A stretch of DNA of 14,231 bases from an uncultured Lachnospiraceae bacterium (GTDB taxonomy: Bacteria > Bacillota > Clostridia > Lachnospirales > Lachnospiraceae): NCBI GenBank assembly GCA_910584325.1, contig CAJTZH010000071.1, positions 1 through 14,231 of the forward strand. Reading direction: 5' to 3'. The notes under the pieces were generated by a model that worked only from the letters and a program-made list of their open reading frames with translations, ran no database searches and was not told the DNA's origin. A program made the position numbers and the translations under genes. Shown one piece after another: positions 1 to 8,079 of the stretch (position 1 is its first letter; each line of letters starts with the position of its first letter).

Positions 1-740
1 TCGGCATTATCCATACAGTCTGCGCAGCAGATATACACAACATTACCGAAACTTGCATCGAAATTCTCCGACAAACAATCCACAATATGCTTTAATGCAA
101 GTTTATCTCCGCGCTTCTTCGCAATGGTATCCAATCTGCCGTCGCCGTTAATTGTTAAAATCGGCTTGATATTCAATGCTGTACCCATAATTGCCGTTGC
201 CGCGGAAATCCTGCCGCCTCGTTTCAGATACATTAAATCCTCAACCTTAAACCAGTAGTTTACTTTACAGGCGTTCTCACGGAGCCAAGCCGCATTTTCG
301 GAAAGGCTCATTCCGCTCTCGCGGTTCTTACACGCGCTCTCAATCAGTAATCCCATACCCCCTGTTGCGCCGAGACTGTCTACCACCTCAATATCTGCCC
401 CGCCGTAAGTTTCTTTTAACGTCTCCACCGCCATCTGCGCGGATTCGTATGTGTTGCTTAGTCCGCTTGAAAGAGAGAGATACAAAAGCGGTTTTCCCTC
501 TTTCACATAAGGCTCAAAAATCGAAATATAATGGAACGGCGCTATCTGACTGGTTCTTGTAGGAACTGTCTGTCTCAGCTTCTCGTAATAATTGTGCATC
601 ATCTCATTGCTCTCAGGAAATTGACAATGAAACGTCTCCTCCCCAAGCATATATTCCATTGGAACATAACGAACTTCATGTTCCTTCGCAAAATCGACGT
701 CGATATCCAACGATACGTCTGAAAAAATTTCGTACTCCAT
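1..740 (-). CDS. DegV family (FakB-like) fatty-acid-binding protein, C-terminus cut by window edge
   Basis: The reading frame starts with ATG at 740 and runs open off the left edge, giving 246 residues of a family usually about 280-290 long, so roughly the last 40 are missing. Family marks are TRTSQ (61-65), LSSGLSNTYESA (90-101), VVDSLGA (119-125) and the block around RGGRISA (174-180) leading into NIKPIL (190-195). DegV/FakB proteins bind a long-chain fatty acid in a pocket between two domains. In the FakAB pathway the kinase FakA phosphorylates the bound acid for phospholipid synthesis. The start is supported by AAAGGA eight bases upstream. It is divergent from a TetR regulator, with a promoter and a palindrome between them. 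Family assignment is secure. The ligand, and whether it works with a FakA, are inferred, and no FakA is in the window. Confidence 0.93.
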   Translation of the reverse strand, partial: MEYEIFSDVSLDIDVDFAKEHEVRYVPMEYMLGEETFHCQFPESNEMMHNYYEKLRQTVPTRTSQIAPFHYISIFEPYVKEGKPLLYLSLSSGLSNTYESAQMAVETLKETYGGADIEVVDSLGATGGMGLLIESACKNRESGMSLSENAAWLRENACKVNYWFKVEDLMYLKRGGRISAATAIMGTALNIKPILTINGDGRLDTIAKKRGDKLALKHIVDCLSENFDASFGNVVYICCADCMDNA

Positions 741-765
741 CTCATTTATCCTTTCCCAATTGTTG

Positions 766-812
766 ATTTATCCCCATATGGGTATTATACTAACGGAAGA
801 AGTCAAAAACAA
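766..812 (-). promoter_or_regulatory. Promoter of the DegV gene with overlapping palindrome (candidate TetR operator)
   Basis: Read on the minus strand, TTGTTT (807-812) is followed after exactly 17 bases by TATAAT (784-789). The predicted transcription start near 777 falls in CCCATATGGG (773-782), a perfect 10-bp palindrome that extends to 16 bp (770-785) with seven of eight pairs matching. A repressor bound there would block initiation, and the obvious candidate is the divergent TetR protein. The promoter is read directly; the operator role is inferred. Confidence 0.6.
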
Positions 813-872
813 TTACCAAAACATTTGTATTTATGGAATATTCTACAAAATATAAAAAAGTGAGGATTTATT

Positions 873-1466
873 ATGGACAGACGAGTCGAAAAAACAAAAA
901 ACGCAATTATGGACGCTTACTTCCATCTGATTATCAATGATAAGCAGGAGAAAGTGACGGTCACGCAGATTGCAAAAAAAGCGAACATTGACCGCAAAAC
1001 ATTTTATCTGCATTATACATGCACAGAGGATATCGTAAAAGATTTCGCTATGGACAGAATCGCGGAACTGAAACAAATGCTCGTCAAAGAAAATTTTTCA
1101 AAAGAATCTTTCAGCATCCTGCGTTTTTTTGAACTGCTGAATCAGATTGTGGAGCGGTACCTGAATATTTTCCATTTTATTTCCCTCAACAGGGCGTACG
1201 CCTATTTCTTTGACCAGATTAAGGAAATGTTGATTGATATCGTTGCAAAACTATATCATGATTTTTTTGATTTCTCAGAAACAAAGCTGAAATTATATGC
1301 CGATTTTTATATTGCCGGTATTATTTCCGTATATATGCGCTGGATTCATGAAGACTTTCCCATTTCTATGCAGGAACTTGCAAAACTCACGAGCGATGCC
1401 TCATTTGGAGGTCTGAAAGGACTGCTTTTAGAACACGCTTCACCGGAAAACATGGATGTTGAATAA
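873..1466 (+). CDS. TetR/AcrR-family transcriptional regulator
   Basis: A 197-residue protein, normal length for the family. The N-terminal helix-turn-helix spans about residues 8-55, with the recognition part VTVTQIAKKANIDRKTFYLHY (28-48) typical of TetR repressors. The rest is helical and hydrophobic, resembling the C-terminal domain common in Firmicute TetR proteins, and would be the effector-binding and dimer part. The start at 873 has an AGTGAGG-type ribosome binding site about seven bases upstream. It is transcribed away from the DegV gene across a 132-bp gap containing a palindrome at the degV start site, so it probably controls degV and perhaps itself, possibly in response to a fatty acid or acyl ligand. 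That ligand is a guess from context. I could not place its own promoter with confidence. Confidence 0.92.
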   Translation: MDRRVEKTKNAIMDAYFHLIINDKQEKVTVTQIAKKANIDRKTFYLHYTCTEDIVKDFAMDRIAELKQMLVKENFSKESFSILRFFELLNQIVERYLNIFHFISLNRAYAYFFDQIKEMLIDIVAKLYHDFFDFSETKLKLYADFYIAGIISVYMRWIHEDFPISMQELAKLTSDASFGGLKGLLLEHASPENMDVE

Positions 1467-1484
1467 TTTTACTGCCAGGCAAAA

Positions 1485-1522
1485 ATGCCGTCTTACTGGC
1501 CCGCAAGCCAACAAGACGGCAT
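1485..1522. terminator. Bidirectional intrinsic terminator between TetR gene and hybrid kinase gene
   Basis: A perfect 10-bp stem (ATGCCGTCTT at 1485-1494 with AAGACGGCAT at 1513-1522) encloses a second stem TGGC/GCCA (1497-1500 with 1507-1510). It lies 18 bases after the TetR stop and 3 bases after the stop of the convergent kinase gene. On the minus strand it is followed by TTTT, so it ends the kinase operon well. On the plus strand the trailing sequence is only moderately T-rich. Confidence 0.82.
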
Positions 1523-1525
1523 AAC

Positions 1526-4500
1526 TTATTTCTTATGCAAAATATCAGATAACATACGGTATAACTTTTCCACCTCAACCGGTTTTGACAGGTGGCCATT
1601 CATTCCGCATTCTACTGATTTTTTCAAATCGTCGTCAAACGCGTTTGCAGACATGGCAATAATCGGAATCTGTCTTAAATCTTCACGTTTGCTGGAACGA
1701 ATCGCCCTCGTCGCGTCAAGACCGTCCATAACCGGCATCATAATATCCATCAGAATAACGTCATAAGTATGCGGTTGTGTATTCTCCATATGCTCAACTG
1801 CCTGAGCGCCGTCATATACACATTCAACCACAAACCCTGCCTCCTCAAGAAGACTTCTGGCAATCTCGGAATTTAATTCATTATCTTCCACAACCAGAAT
1901 ATGGAATCCCTCAAAAGAAAACTCCTCCTGATTCTCCTCCTCCTCCGGCTTCTTTCCCTGCGGAAGCATAATCTCAAAATAGAATGTGCTACCCTCGCCC
2001 GGTTCGCTTTCCAGTTCAATCGTGCTGCCCATCAACTGAACAAGGCGGCTGCTGATGGAAAGTCCAAGTCCCGTGCCCTGAAGCTTCGCGGAAGCCGGAC
2101 CGCCTACCTGTTCAAACGATTTGAATACCCTCTTCTGATTTTCCTCACTGATACCCACTCCTGTATCCTGTACTGCAAAATACAGCTGAGAATCCTGCGC
2201 GTCCTTTGTCTCCCGAATGGTCAGCCGGACTTCGCCGTGTTCCGGTGTAAATTTGACCGCATTTCCAAGAAGGTTAATCAGTACCTGGCTGATTCTCATC
2301 CTGTCACCCAAAAACCACTGATTCACAAGACTGATATCCTTAACAAATTCAATATGCTTTGCTTTTGCCTGCGGCGTAATTAACTCAGTAATTGTTGTCA
2401 GCAGTTCATCCATTGAAAAATCAACCGGCTCTAAATGCATCTTTCCACTTTCAATCTTGGACATATCCAGAATATCGTTAATCAGACCCAGCAGATAGTC
2501 GGAAGAGTTTTTGATTTTCTCCAGACATTCCACCATCTTTTCCTGGCTCTGCCCTTCCGTAAGCGCAATAGCCGTCATTCCGATAATTCCGTTCATCGGC
2601 GTCCTGATTTCATGGCTCATGCGGGAAAGGAAATTCGATTTTGCTTTGCTTGCCAAATCATGCCGCTGCTGATTTAACTGACTCTGGATAACGCTTTGAA
2701 CCTCAATAAGACCTTCTCTGTCAATTCCGTCGTCTTCCAGTCCGCCGCCTGTCCCCATCAACGTAAACATTCCCATAAAAACGCCGTTGTCATACATTGG
2801 CATCGTAATTCCTCTTGCCGCCTTATCAATATGTAGAAACTTGCGTATGGCAGTTTTTTCACAATCTTTCTCCGAAACATCAAGCAGTTCTTTTCCGTTT
2901 ATCCAATCCAGGAACGTATTCCATTCCTCCTCGGAATAAGAGAGCGCAACGTCTTCTTTATTAGCATCTTTCCTATGCCACTGATACTCCAGATAATTTG
3001 AATGAAAATCAGGTCTCGCAATCGTAACTAAAACGTCGTCTACATGATAATGGTATCCTATCTTACGCAGCAGAAGTGCCATCTGCGCCGCAAGATTATC
3101 TCCTTTGCCAAACAGGTTCAGCGCAAGCGAAACCATATTGACAAAATCACCATAATCCGTCGTAATAAGCTGTCTTCCATGCAATACCGGGAGACTTCTC
3201 TTATTCATGCCGTCAATATCTTTATAAAATTTGTAAAGTTCTCTATCATTCGCCTGAAGCTGCGCTGCCTTCGCCATACGCGCAAGTTCCGTAAAACCAT
3301 GCCTGTTCTGATTGACGGCAATACCTATCCGGACCTCAAGTTCAAACAAACTGCTGTCAAACGCCCTGGCAAATTTACCCAAAATATCATCGCAGTATTG
3401 CTTTGCTCCCTCGCTTGTACTGTCCGAAAGCCAGATTAGAATTTCGTTACTGTCAAGGCGGAATGCCAGCGTCTGATATGATTTTCTGATTATCCATCCG
3501 ATTTCTTCCAAAATCATGTCGCCGAAAACAATTCCGTTCTGTTCATTAATCTGCTGAAGATTTTGAATTTGCAGTAAAATCATTGCGCCGTCCACAGAAT
3601 CTTCAAAACAGTTTTGTAAAAACTCTTTTCCCGCGGCATAACAATACAGACTTGTCACGCCGTCTAACGTATTTCTTCGCTGCTCCTCCAGTTTATACTC
3701 TTTCTCTTCCTGGATATTCTTAAAACTTCCTACTAATTTCCAGCGTTTTCCCTCCGTATTGTTCAATACGCTTGCATTGAGTTCTACCCAGTTATACGCA
3801 TTTTGCAGCGGATACCAGAGTCTGAATTCAAGTGCAAACTCATCCGGCATTTCGGTTACAATTCTCTGAAAATATTCCCTGTCCTCCTCATGGATATTTT
3901 GAAAGTTCATTGACAAAATACCCGTCTCACCGTATTCCCAATGTCCGTTCATGCTTTCATGATTGAAGATGTCTACCGTTTTTTCCTGAAAATCATACGA
4001 AAAGAATGTATCTTCCGTAGTCTCAAGCGCCAGACGGTACATCTCCTTTTCTTCCATCAAGGCATTTTCCGACTCTCTCTGCTTTTGCGTCAAATCATTG
4101 ACCACATCATAGAGCGCGTCCACTTCCCGGATATTGGACAGCTGAAACTTTAAAAGTCCGTTCCGTCCCTGGCTGATACTGTCCATCAAACGCTTAATCG
4201 GTTTTGTCAGATGCTTCACAATAATATAAATTCCGAACACTCCGAAAGCCAGACCGGAAAGAATCGCAACTACCATCATCACATACAACTGACGGCTCAT
4301 ACCAAACAAATTGCTCTCCGTATCCATCCCAATCAAAACCCAGTTTGTATTATCATACGGTACATTGGTACTATACAGCTTCAACGGACAGACTATGGCA
4401 AATATGCCCTGCCCACCGAGCCGCACGCCATCTACCCTGAATAAATCATCATAACCGGTCTGATGAAGCGTGAAACTCTTCCCCTCGGAAGTTATATTGG

Positions 4501-5404
4501 AAAACAACACGCCCCGCCCCGCCATCGGCGTATAACTACCATCGCTGTTGTGCACTGCAAGCACATATCCCGATTGCTCATTTTCATTTAATTCAGAAAC
4601 AGGAAGATAGTCTTTGAGGTAATTCACGGAAATTTCCACGCCCAAAATTCCATACACCGCTCCGTCATACCGCAGGGGTATGGAATATGTTATCATATCA
4701 TGGGAATCATTCTTATCACCTCCTAAATGAAACGGCATAGACCAATATCCCAAATCCTCAATTGACGCGTCTATATTTTCCCTTCCGGCCCGCAGAGGCT
4801 CATAAAAAAAGCTGTCCCCCTCACGCTCTCCCTGCGGTTTTAATTCAAAACTCTTTCTCCAGTATGTATCCAAAGAAACATTATACATTCTCGCTAATTC
4901 CTTGGCTCCCCGCTCCATAAGAAGGTCAGAATAATTCATGGAGCTCACTGCAGGGTCGGAATCCCTGATAAAAAAACCGTCATAAACTCCGGAATTATTT
5001 GGGTCTGTGCCAGTCAAAACCAGAAAGATTCCGGTCGTCATGTTACTCTGTATGATTTCCAGACACTGCGGAAAAATTTGTTCTAACATCTGCTGCTTTA
5101 ATTCACTTGAAGTTAATACCCTTCTGATTGACACATGACGCTCCTGTAAGAATGTTCTTACAATCTCATTCACGCCATCTTCCTGCTCATAAATAGCAGA
5201 CCATCTCTGTGTCATGTCATTTTCCAGAATAACTTTGCGGTTCTCCACCATTCTTGACATAATGCTGATAGAATATTCCTGAATCATATCGACAGTTTTC
5301 CGAAAAACAAGCGTTCCCAGAGTAATTCCGCTCTGAATAAACATTATTAGAATCAACGGTATTAAAAACAAACGAAAAATAGAATGCTTCTTTTTTTCTT
5401 TCAT
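1526..5404 (-). CDS. Large membrane-bound hybrid sensor histidine kinase / response regulator
   Basis: About 1292 residues (numbers below count from the first of three consecutive ATGs at 5410). Membrane segments at about 13-35 and 376-398 flank a roughly 340-residue extracellular region that looks like a double Cache sensor. HAMP follows (about 399-450), then PAS (about 455-570), a degenerate GGDEF domain (about 580-700; RLDSNEI where RxGGDEF is expected), and an unassigned, possibly GAF-like, stretch (about 740-915). HisKA has the phosphoacceptor His933 in SHEIRTP. HATPase shows N1046/N1050, DTGVGI (1082) and GTGLGLS (1112). The receiver has D1176, phospho-acceptor D1222, S1254 and K1276. 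The first ATG abuts the GCAGGG ribosome binding site, whereas the third sits six bases away, so 5404 is preferred. It follows the solute-binding lipoprotein gene and ends at a hairpin. Its output partner (HPt or DNA-binding regulator) is not in the window. Confidence 0.92.
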   Translation of the reverse strand: MKEKKKHSIFRLFLIPLILIMFIQSGITLGTLVFRKTVDMIQEYSISIMSRMVENRKVILENDMTQRWSAIYEQEDGVNEIVRTFLQERHVSIRRVLTSSELKQQMLEQIFPQCLEIIQSNMTTGIFLVLTGTDPNNSGVYDGFFIRDSDPAVSSMNYSDLLMERGAKELARMYNVSLDTYWRKSFELKPQGEREGDSFFYEPLRAGRENIDASIEDLGYWSMPFHLGGDKNDSHDMITYSIPLRYDGAVYGILGVEISVNYLKDYLPVSELNENEQSGYVLAVHNSDGSYTPMAGRGVLFSNITSEGKSFTLHQTGYDDLFRVDGVRLGGQGIFAIVCPLKLYSTNVPYDNTNWVLIGMDTESNLFGMSRQLYVMMVVAILSGLAFGVFGIYIIVKHLTKPIKRLMDSISQGRNGLLKFQLSNIREVDALYDVVNDLTQKQRESENALMEEKEMYRLALETTEDTFFSYDFQEKTVDIFNHESMNGHWEYGETGILSMNFQNIHEEDREYFQRIVTEMPDEFALEFRLWYPLQNAYNWVELNASVLNNTEGKRWKLVGSFKNIQEEKEYKLEEQRRNTLDGVTSLYCYAAGKEFLQNCFEDSVDGAMILLQIQNLQQINEQNGIVFGDMILEEIGWIIRKSYQTLAFRLDSNEILIWLSDSTSEGAKQYCDDILGKFARAFDSSLFELEVRIGIAVNQNRHGFTELARMAKAAQLQANDRELYKFYKDIDGMNKRSLPVLHGRQLITTDYGDFVNMVSLALNLFGKGDNLAAQMALLLRKIGYHYHVDDVLVTIARPDFHSNYLEYQWHRKDANKEDVALSYSEEEWNTFLDWINGKELLDVSEKDCEKTAIRKFLHIDKAARGITMPMYDNGVFMGMFTLMGTGGGLEDDGIDREGLIEVQSVIQSQLNQQRHDLASKAKSNFLSRMSHEIRTPMNGIIGMTAIALTEGQSQEKMVECLEKIKNSSDYLLGLINDILDMSKIESGKMHLEPVDFSMDELLTTITELITPQAKAKHIEFVKDISLVNQWFLGDRMRISQVLINLLGNAVKFTPEHGEVRLTIRETKDAQDSQLYFAVQDTGVGISEENQKRVFKSFEQVGGPASAKLQGTGLGLSISSRLVQLMGSTIELESEPGEGSTFYFEIMLPQGKKPEEEENQEEFSFEGFHILVVEDNELNSEIARSLLEEAGFVVECVYDGAQAVEHMENTQPHTYDVILMDIMMPVMDGLDATRAIRSSKREDLRQIPIIAMSANAFDDDLKKSVECGMNGHLSKPVEVEKLYRMLSDILHKK

Positions 5405-5417
5405 CATCATCCCTGCT

Positions 5418-6869
5418 TTATTGTTCGATTACTTTTTTTAATTCACTGCTAAATGATTCGTACCATTCCCTAAAAGCCTGCTCGGATATGTACTTCGCGC
5501 AGGCGTCCTCAAGACTCGCGCCGCCTGCCAGTGCTTCCTCCACTGCCTGACGGTCTTGTTTTGCCTTATCAGAAAGATTATATTCTAAAATCCTTCTGGC
5601 AGCCGAACCGTTCTTAAAGCTCTTATTAGTGTATAACTGCACGCCCTTCATTTCATCAAAAAAGATGGTCAGACAGTCATATGTCTTATCCCCCACTTCA
5701 ATCTGCTGTTCCTCAATAACTTTGTCAAGAACCTCCGTACTGTTAGCGCCGTTTAGTACAGGAAGATACCCTGCCCCGCATCCAAACGCCATATTATTTT
5801 CCGCCTGTGTAAACCACTTTAAAAATTCTACGGAAGCATACTCATGCCGCTCGTCTGATTTTGTGATTACCATTCCCGCTCCCTGCTGGACGGCAAAATG
5901 TTCACCACCCTCAAAAACCGGAGCCGGCATAACAATATAATCAATGGTATATCTTCCGTTCTCTGATTCCACGGTATCCGGGAAATACATGGCAGAAGTC
6001 GTCGAACCGGTATACGCAAGCAAATCTCCGGTCTTTACGTCATCTGAACGGAACGAACCGTAAGCTCCAAAGTATCCTTTTACCATAGGAACATAATAAT
6101 TCTCCCAGATACGCCTTAAATCATCTTCAGCAATATTTAAAACCGCCGTTCCGTTCTCTACTTCAAACAGTTCACTTCCAAGCTGCCTCATACCGATATT
6201 AAAATAATTCGCCATCGAGTCTCTTCCGTAAAATGCTTTTCCGTCATACGGTACATCCAAAGTCTTCGCATCCGTCCATTCATAATACTTCTGCGCAGTT
6301 GAAACGACGCCTTCAATCGTCTCAAGGTCGGAAAGAGCCGCTCCTGTTTCATTGGAAAACACTTCCCAGTCCGTCTTGTTAATCATCATCATTTCCGTGG
6401 ATTTCGCCACCGGAAAGATTCTCAGACTTCCGTCCGCTGCAATCTTTCCTTCTTCTATATAAGAATCCACATACTCGGCCAGTTCTTTTTCGCTTAAGTA
6501 ATCCGACAGATTGACAAGTACGCCTGACTGCTCTACTTCATATGCGGTATCCGCATATGAAGAAAAAATATCCGGCATCGTCTCCGAGCCAACCTTGCCC
6601 GCCATAGAATCCCTGACAGCGCTCTCCAAATCAGAAACCGAACCATGACTGTACCCCTGTACATAAATTCCTTTATCCTTACCCACCGTCTCGTTAAATT
6701 CTTCTACCAGAGTATCAAACGCAGCCTGCTGCGCTCCGTGATAGTAGTGCCATACCGTAAGCGATACCGGGTTCTTCGGGTCGAGCGGACTCTTTTTTCC
6801 GCATCCTGAAAAACATGCCGCCGCGACCGTCAGTGTTAAAACAGCCGTAATCAATTTCTTCTTGATCAT
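5418..6869 (-). CDS. Family-1 extracellular solute-binding lipoprotein (sugar-type), without transporter genes
   Basis: A 483-residue protein with a classical lipoprotein signal: MIKKK, a hydrophobic stretch (6-19), then FSGC with the lipid-carrying Cys at 23. The mature part begins with the beta strand VSLTVWHYYHG (35-45) and has the layout of family-1 solute-binding proteins, including a PDIFSSYAD-like hinge strand and the late SVEFLKWFTQAENN segment typical of carbohydrate-binding members. AAGGAGG seven bases before the ATG at 6869 fixes the start. The kinase gene follows within 7-13 bases, so the two are co-transcribed and probably translationally coupled. No permease or ATPase is present on either side. 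It could be an orphan subunit using transporters encoded elsewhere, but the arrangement fits a binding protein that reports ligand to the kinase. The ligand is unknown. Confidence 0.9.
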   Translation of the reverse strand: MIKKKLITAVLTLTVAAACFSGCGKKSPLDPKNPVSLTVWHYYHGAQQAAFDTLVEEFNETVGKDKGIYVQGYSHGSVSDLESAVRDSMAGKVGSETMPDIFSSYADTAYEVEQSGVLVNLSDYLSEKELAEYVDSYIEEGKIAADGSLRIFPVAKSTEMMMINKTDWEVFSNETGAALSDLETIEGVVSTAQKYYEWTDAKTLDVPYDGKAFYGRDSMANYFNIGMRQLGSELFEVENGTAVLNIAEDDLRRIWENYYVPMVKGYFGAYGSFRSDDVKTGDLLAYTGSTTSAMYFPDTVESENGRYTIDYIVMPAPVFEGGEHFAVQQGAGMVITKSDERHEYASVEFLKWFTQAENNMAFGCGAGYLPVLNGANSTEVLDKVIEEQQIEVGDKTYDCLTIFFDEMKGVQLYTNKSFKNGSAARRILEYNLSDKAKQDRQAVEEALAGGASLEDACAKYISEQAFREWYESFSSELKKVIEQ

Positions 6870-6906
6870 ATAAATGCCTCCTTATCCGAAGTATTCGTAT
6901 AAAGGT

Positions 6907-6915
6907 ATGATATCA
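6907..6915 (-). promoter_or_regulatory. Possible extended -10 promoter element for the binding-protein/kinase operon
   Basis: On the minus strand TGA precedes TATCAT (6907-6912), giving an extended -10 (TGnTATCAT) about 38 bases before the start codon. No good -35 lies at the right distance; TTTAAA is the best available. The call is tentative. Confidence 0.3.
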
Positions 6916-6970
6916 CATCCGGATATTTTTTTAAATAGGATTCACTTAGATTGTAAAAAATTCTGCCTGA

Positions 6971-7912
6971 TTATCTTGTACAGATATATATCATATACGC
7001 AGCATAGAAAAACAACATAATAATTCCTTCCGTGCGGTTGATTTCTTTTTTTGACCAGGTAAAATTCCATACCATCACGCTCATAACAATCAAAACAAAA
7101 ATATCAAAGATATTTTCCATAATAAACGCCACCGGACTGATGGTCGCCGCCACACCAAGCACAAGAAGAATATTGAAAATATTCGAACCGATAACATTGC
7201 CGACCGCCATATCCACTTCGTTTTTTCTTGCGGCAACGATAGATGTGACAAGCTCCGGCAGGCTTGTTCCCATTGCCACTATCGTAAGACCGATTAAATT
7301 CTGGCTGAGTCCGAATCCGGTCGCGACAACGGTCGCGCCGTCCACGACAAAATCGCCTCCGAACATAATCGCCGCACCGCCGCCTACAATATAGAACAGA
7401 CAAAGCCACATCGGAATGATTTTATTGTCTTCCTCTTTTACGGACAGATTTCTTGCTTTCATTGCTGCAAAAATCATGTATACAAGATATAGCGCAAAAA
7501 GTACTATCAATAAGATGCCGTCCGCCTGTCCCAGCGCCATTCCCCGATACCCCAGCCCCATAAGCAGCGCCGCACAGACGATGGAAAACGGAAATTCTTT
7601 CTTCAGCGTACCCGCCTGGACAGCCAGCGGCGCAAAGAGCGCACACGCGCCGCAGACTACCATCAGGTTAAAAATATTCGAGCCGACTGCATTACTCACT
7701 GCCAACGCATTATTATTATTTAACGAGGCCGTTACGCTGACCGCGCATTCGGGAAGACTTGTCCCCATCGCCACGATTGTCAGTCCGATAATCATAGAAG
7801 GAACGCGGAATTTTTTCGCTACCGCCGAACTGCCGTCCACAAAAAAATCGGCTCCTTTAATCAATAGTACAAAACCTACTGCCAATTTTACTACTGCCCA
7901 TATCATTTCCAT
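6971..7912 (-). CDS. CaCA-family cation exchanger (YrbG-like), probable Mn2+ exporter by context
   Basis: A 313-residue, very hydrophobic protein with about ten membrane segments and the two inverted alpha repeats of the Ca2+/cation antiporter family. Each has GTSLPE (50-55 and 215-220) and GSNIFN (77-82 and 242-247), so acidic residues E55 and E220 line the ion path. The residues 27 positions later are both Asn (N82, N247). In the archaeal NCX_Mj structure the second of these is Asp. The start at 7912 has AAGGAG nine bases upstream. A homology label would be calcium/sodium antiporter, but the leader carries a yybP-ykoY-type manganese riboswitch with its own promoter, which points to Mn2+ efflux as the physiological job. 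Family is secure; the substrate is inferred. No clear terminator follows before the next gene. Confidence 0.93.
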   Translation of the reverse strand: MEMIWAVVKLAVGFVLLIKGADFFVDGSSAVAKKFRVPSMIIGLTIVAMGTSLPECAVSVTASLNNNNALAVSNAVGSNIFNLMVVCGACALFAPLAVQAGTLKKEFPFSIVCAALLMGLGYRGMALGQADGILLIVLFALYLVYMIFAAMKARNLSVKEEDNKIIPMWLCLFYIVGGGAAIMFGGDFVVDGATVVATGFGLSQNLIGLTIVAMGTSLPELVTSIVAARKNEVDMAVGNVIGSNIFNILLVLGVAATISPVAFIMENIFDIFVLIVMSVMVWNFTWSKKEINRTEGIIMLFFYAAYMIYICTR

Positions 7913-7937
7913 AGATATAATCTCCTTTTAATATTGT

Positions 7938-7984
7938 AAAAAAGACCCATGGAACAACTTATTATCTTAAGCTGTCCGTGAGTC
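7938..7984 (-). terminator. Riboswitch-controlled intrinsic terminator in the exchanger leader
   Basis: On the minus strand the segment 7984-7969 (starting GACUCACGGA) pairs with 7960-7944 (ending UGGGUC), forming about 15 pairs with one mismatch and one bulged U, and six U follow (7943-7938). Its 5' arm includes the 3' end of the aptamer (ACU of GAUGAGACU and the GGAC of the basal helix), so aptamer folding should break it. The ribosome binding site of the exchanger lies just beyond. Confidence 0.78.
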
Positions 7985-8070
7985 TCATCGTTTATAGAAA
8001 TACCGGGTTTGCACCGTACTGACGATATTACTACGCTTATCTTACGCGCCGATTACTCCCTCTAGGGAAC
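7971..8070 (-). ncRNA. yybP-ykoY family manganese riboswitch aptamer
   Basis: Read on the minus strand, the leader of the exchanger gene contains GGGAGUA (8060-8054) and, about 65 bases later, GAUGAGACU (7989-7981). These are the two conserved metal-site loops of the yybP-ykoY family. The flanks can form a basal helix: GUUC (8070-8067) with GGAC (7977-7974) and GAG (8062-8060) with CUC (7982-7980). AUCG/CGAU on either side of the last conserved loop can close another helix. The 3' side of the basal helix is also the 5' arm of a terminator, and GUUCC occurs both at the 5' end and in the terminator's 3' arm, so the two folds exclude each other. Members of this family switch genes on when Mn2+ binds. 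No covariance search was possible here. Confidence 0.78.
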
Positions 8071-8079
8071 TTTTTCTAA

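Noticed and set aside
784..806. TTGACT-11-TATAAT as the degV promoter
   Set aside because: The 11-base spacer is too short for sigma-A; the overlapping TTGTTT with 17 bases fits much better.
1485..1766. Plus-strand frame beginning inside the hairpin after the TetR gene
   Set aside because: It starts in the terminator stem and runs antisense to the receiver domain of the kinase; no ribosome binding site.
6917..6924. ATCCGGAT palindrome upstream of the binding-protein gene as an operator
   Set aside because: Only 8 bp with no matching flanks; such short palindromes occur by chance and no regulator points to it.
7032..7931. Long plus-strand open frames (about 120 and 171 codons) opposite the exchanger gene
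   Set aside because: They are antisense shadows of a well-supported membrane protein gene, lack ribosome binding sites and resemble no family.
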